Positions 24,318-26,938 of a DNA stretch of 26,938 bases are shown in pieces. Every line of letters begins with the position of its first letter. Positions within the stretch are counted from its first letter, which is position 1. Both the position numbers and the translations under genes were made by a program. The stretch spans positions 1-26,938 of the forward strand of contig CAYQBA010000045.1 in NCBI GenBank assembly GCA_964415605.1. The letters run 5' to 3'. Below the pieces are notes generated by a model, which was given only the letters and a program-made list of their open reading frames with translations, was not told the origin of the DNA and searched no databases. The stretch comes from UCB3 sp964415605. Lineage in GTDB: Bacteria > Chloroflexota > Anaerolineae > Epilineales > Epilineaceae.

Positions 24318-25034
24318 ATGGGCGATCTTTCCCCCGCCGGCCTGATCGGCTGGTTCGACGGCGCCGCGGACGGCGCGGATGCCGTGAGCGTGGCCATGCT
24401 GCGCTACGCCGCGGACATCTACCGCCTCCAACAGGATCAGCCGCACGTGTCGCTCTCCGATCTGGCCGACCGGATGAACGTGTCGGTGCAGGCGGCGTCG
24501 CGCATGGTCCGGCGGCTCAAGGAGGCCGGGCTCGTGGAGCACGAGCCGTATCGCGGCGTGCGGCTGACGCCCGAGGGCGAGCGGGCGAGCCTGCCCGCCA
24601 TCCGGCGTCATCGCCTCATCGAGGTGTTCCTCGTCCAGAAGATGGGGTTCGACTGGGCCGAGACGCACGACCTGGCGGACACGCTCGAGCAAGGCGTCGA
24701 CCAGACGCTCGAAGACCGCATGGACGCGCTCGCCGGTCACCCCACGCGCTGCCCGCACGGCGAGCCGATCCCGTCGCGCGACGGCGTGATGCCCAGGCTC
24801 GACGACTTCAGCCTCGTCCAGCTGGAGTCCGGCTCGCACGGCCGCATCAGCCGGGTGCGGACGCACGACCCCGCCAAGCTGCGCTACCTGCAGAGCATCG
24901 GATTGGTGCCGGGCGTGACGTTCAGCCTCCGCGGCTGCGCCCCGTTCAACGGTCCGCTCCGGCTGTGGTACGCCGACCAGGACGAGGTGCTCGGCTACGA
25001 GCTTGCGGCTTCGTTGTGGGTGGAGCGCACGTAG
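24318..25034 (+). CDS. DtxR/MntR-family metal-dependent transcriptional regulator
   Basis: This 238-residue repressor has the three-part plan of the family. The winged helix (about 28-90) has VSLSDLADRMNVSVQAASRMVRRLKEAGLVEHEPYRGVRLTPEGE. The dimerisation and metal-binding part (about 91-150) has RRHRLIEVFL, WAETHDLADTLEQGVD and PTRCPHGEPIP. A C-terminal FeoA/SH3-like domain (about 160-238) has LRYLQSIGLVPGVTFSL. By-eye alignment to IdeR gives His98, Glu102, His117 and Glu124 as conserved ligands, with Asp121 for Cys102 and Gln125 for His106; Arg29 falls at the Met10 position. It diverges from the iron(III) importer, so iron sensing is likely, though manganese cannot be excluded. A 27-residue extension precedes the usual N-terminus, and a shorter start at Met27 is possible. 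Confidence 0.9.
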   Translation: MGDLSPAGLIGWFDGAADGADAVSVAMLRYAADIYRLQQDQPHVSLSDLADRMNVSVQAASRMVRRLKEAGLVEHEPYRGVRLTPEGERASLPAIRRHRLIEVFLVQKMGFDWAETHDLADTLEQGVDQTLEDRMDALAGHPTRCPHGEPIPSRDGVMPRLDDFSLVQLESGSHGRISRVRTHDPAKLRYLQSIGLVPGVTFSLRGCAPFNGPLRLWYADQDEVLGYELAASLWVERT

Positions 25035-25096
25035 GCCCTGCGCCGCGGGCCGGGTGAGCCGCGGCCCGCCGATCGACGCCGCCGTCGCCCACCGCA

Positions 25097-25127
25097 TTGT
25101 GCCGCCCAACTCGCCGCCCGCTATGAT
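25097..25127 (+). promoter_or_regulatory. Promoter for the LolD/MacB-type ABC genes
   Basis: TATGAT at 25122-25127 (five of six) lies eight bases before ATG 25136. A weak TTGTGC at 25097-25102 is 19 bases further up, slightly long for a -35. The spacing to the ATG again predicts a leaderless or nearly leaderless transcript. Confidence 0.5.
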
Positions 25128-25135
25128 TGCCGGCG

Positions 25136-25835
<700 letters not shown>

Positions 25836-25855
<20 letters not shown>

Positions 25856-26938
25856 CGGGCGGGCGGGCGCCCTGGCGCGGATCGCCATCGGCCATGCCCG
25901 GCGTCATCGGCTCCAGAGCGCGCTCCTGGTGCTCGGCGTGGCGCTCGGGGTGGCGGTGGTGGTGGCCATCGACCTGGCCAACGGCAGTGCCCTGGCGGCG
26001 TTCGAGCTGTCCACCGAGGCCGTGACCGGCCGGGCGACGCACCGCGTCGCCGGCGGCCGGCAAGGCCTGGACGACGAGGTCTACCGGCGCCTGCGCGTCG
26101 AGCTCGGCGTGCGCGCGGCGGCGCCCGTCGTCGAAGGACAGGTCCGGGTCGCCGAGCTCGGCGGCGAGGCGCTGACGCTGCTGGGCGTCGATCCGTTCGC
26201 CGAGCCGCCGTTCCGGGGGTTCCTCGGCGCCGGCGATGCCACCGGCGACGCGGCGGCGCCGGCGGCGCTGGCGGCGTTCCTCACCCGGCCGGGCGCGGTG
26301 CTCGTCGCCCGTGACGTGGCCGCGCGCGCCGGCGTCCAACCCGGCGATCCCCTGACGCTGTCGCTCGGACCGCGCCGCGTGACCGCGACCGTGGCGGGGC
26401 TGCTGGCGCCGGCGGACGACCTCGGGCGCCGCGCGCTGGACGGGCTGATCCTCGCCGACATCGCGACCGCGCAAGAGGTCCTGGACCGGGTGGGGCGGCT
26501 GGACCGGATCGACCTCCTGGCACCCACCGGCGACGCGGCGTCCGCCGCGTTCCTCGCACCGATCCGGGCGATCCTTCCCCCCGGCGCCGAGATCGAGCCC
26601 GCCGGCGCGTCGCGGGCGAGCGTGGCGTCGATGACCGCGGCGTTCCGGCTCAACCTGACGGCCTTGAGCCTCCTGGCGCTCCTCGTCGGGATGTTCCTGA
26701 TCTTCAACACCATGCGGTTCAGCGTCGTGCAGCGCCGGCCCACGCTGGCGGTGCTGCGCGCGCTGGGGGCGACGCGGCGCGAGGTGTTCGCGCTGGTGCT
26801 GGCCGAGGCGGCCATCCTCGGCACCGCCGGCGCGATCCTCGGGCTGGGCCTGGGGGTCGTGCTGGGGCGCGGCGCGGTGGGTCTCGTCACGCAGACCATC
26901 AACGACCTGTACTTCAGCGTGACGGTCCGCGACGTCCC
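25836..26938 (+). CDS. FtsX-like (MacB/LolC-type) ABC permease, 3' partial
   Basis: The open frame begins at ATG 25836, overlaps the ATPase gene by 20 bases, and runs off the right edge after 367 codons with no stop. A first helix (about 27-47, LLVLGVALGVAVVVAIDLA) is followed by an extracytoplasmic MacB-like domain of about 220 residues (including VLVARDVAARAGVQPGDPLTLSLG and TVAGLL). Then come a helix LTALSLLALLVGMFLIFNTMRFSV, the coupling-type stretch RRPTLAVLRALGATRREVFALVL, and another helix. This matches FtsX-domain permeases with four or ten helices; the missing end decides which. It pairs with the upstream ATPase. Confidence 0.88.

Overview
The window is a gene-dense stretch of a bacterial chromosome with very high G+C (third codon positions almost all G or C). 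The best guess is a member of the Chloroflexota (Anaerolineae or Ardenticatenia-like). Reasons: the Pro/Thr-rich linker and F-x-YFPALLK-type tail of the NHL protein, the DUF2142-type glycosyltransferase with extra beta domains, the C-terminal TNQQII...ALYRA module of the repeat protein, and the IlvE variant with a KITGAYINSAF active-site segment. This is by-eye family recognition; no search was run.

Layout. (1) 1-4466, plus strand: the tail of an unknown gene, an asparagine synthase-type amidotransferase and a large GT-C membrane glycosyltransferase, which look like exopolysaccharide or surface-glycan genes. (2) 4483-10669, minus strand, read from right to left: ilvE, an exosortase, an EpsI-like protein, a PH-domain membrane protein, and a long protein with a degenerate glycosidase TIM barrel plus a 17-residue tandem repeat. 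Two 100-N assembly gaps break this last gene. (3) 10827-14773, minus strand: tilS, a site-2 protease homologue, an HD-domain protein and a prephenate dehydrogenase, leading into ilvE. (4) 14985-17769, plus strand: the conserved ffh-rpsP-khpA-rimM block. (5) 17897-20080, minus strand: a secreted NHL beta-propeller protein with its own good promoter. (6) 20257-24106, minus strand: an iron(III) ABC importer (ATPase, fused double permease, lipoprotein). A DtxR-family metalloregulator (24318-25034, plus strand) diverges from it, with a palindrome in between. (7) 25136 to the end, plus strand: a LolD/MacB-type ATPase and the start of its FtsX-like permease, cut by the window edge.

How it may work together. 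The exosortase/EpsI pair with the amidotransferase and glycosyltransferase suggests a system that makes a surface polysaccharide and processes or anchors surface proteins, though no standard sorting signal is visible here. The iron importer and DtxR protein form a likely self-contained iron homeostasis unit. Several promoters are readable: strong -35/-10 pairs precede ilvE, ffh and the NHL gene. The -10 boxes of the DtxR gene and of the LolD-type ATPase lie so close to the ATG that leaderless mRNAs are likely.

No rRNA, tRNA, CRISPR array, insertion sequence or phage gene was recognised. There is no gene-free stretch over 300 bases.
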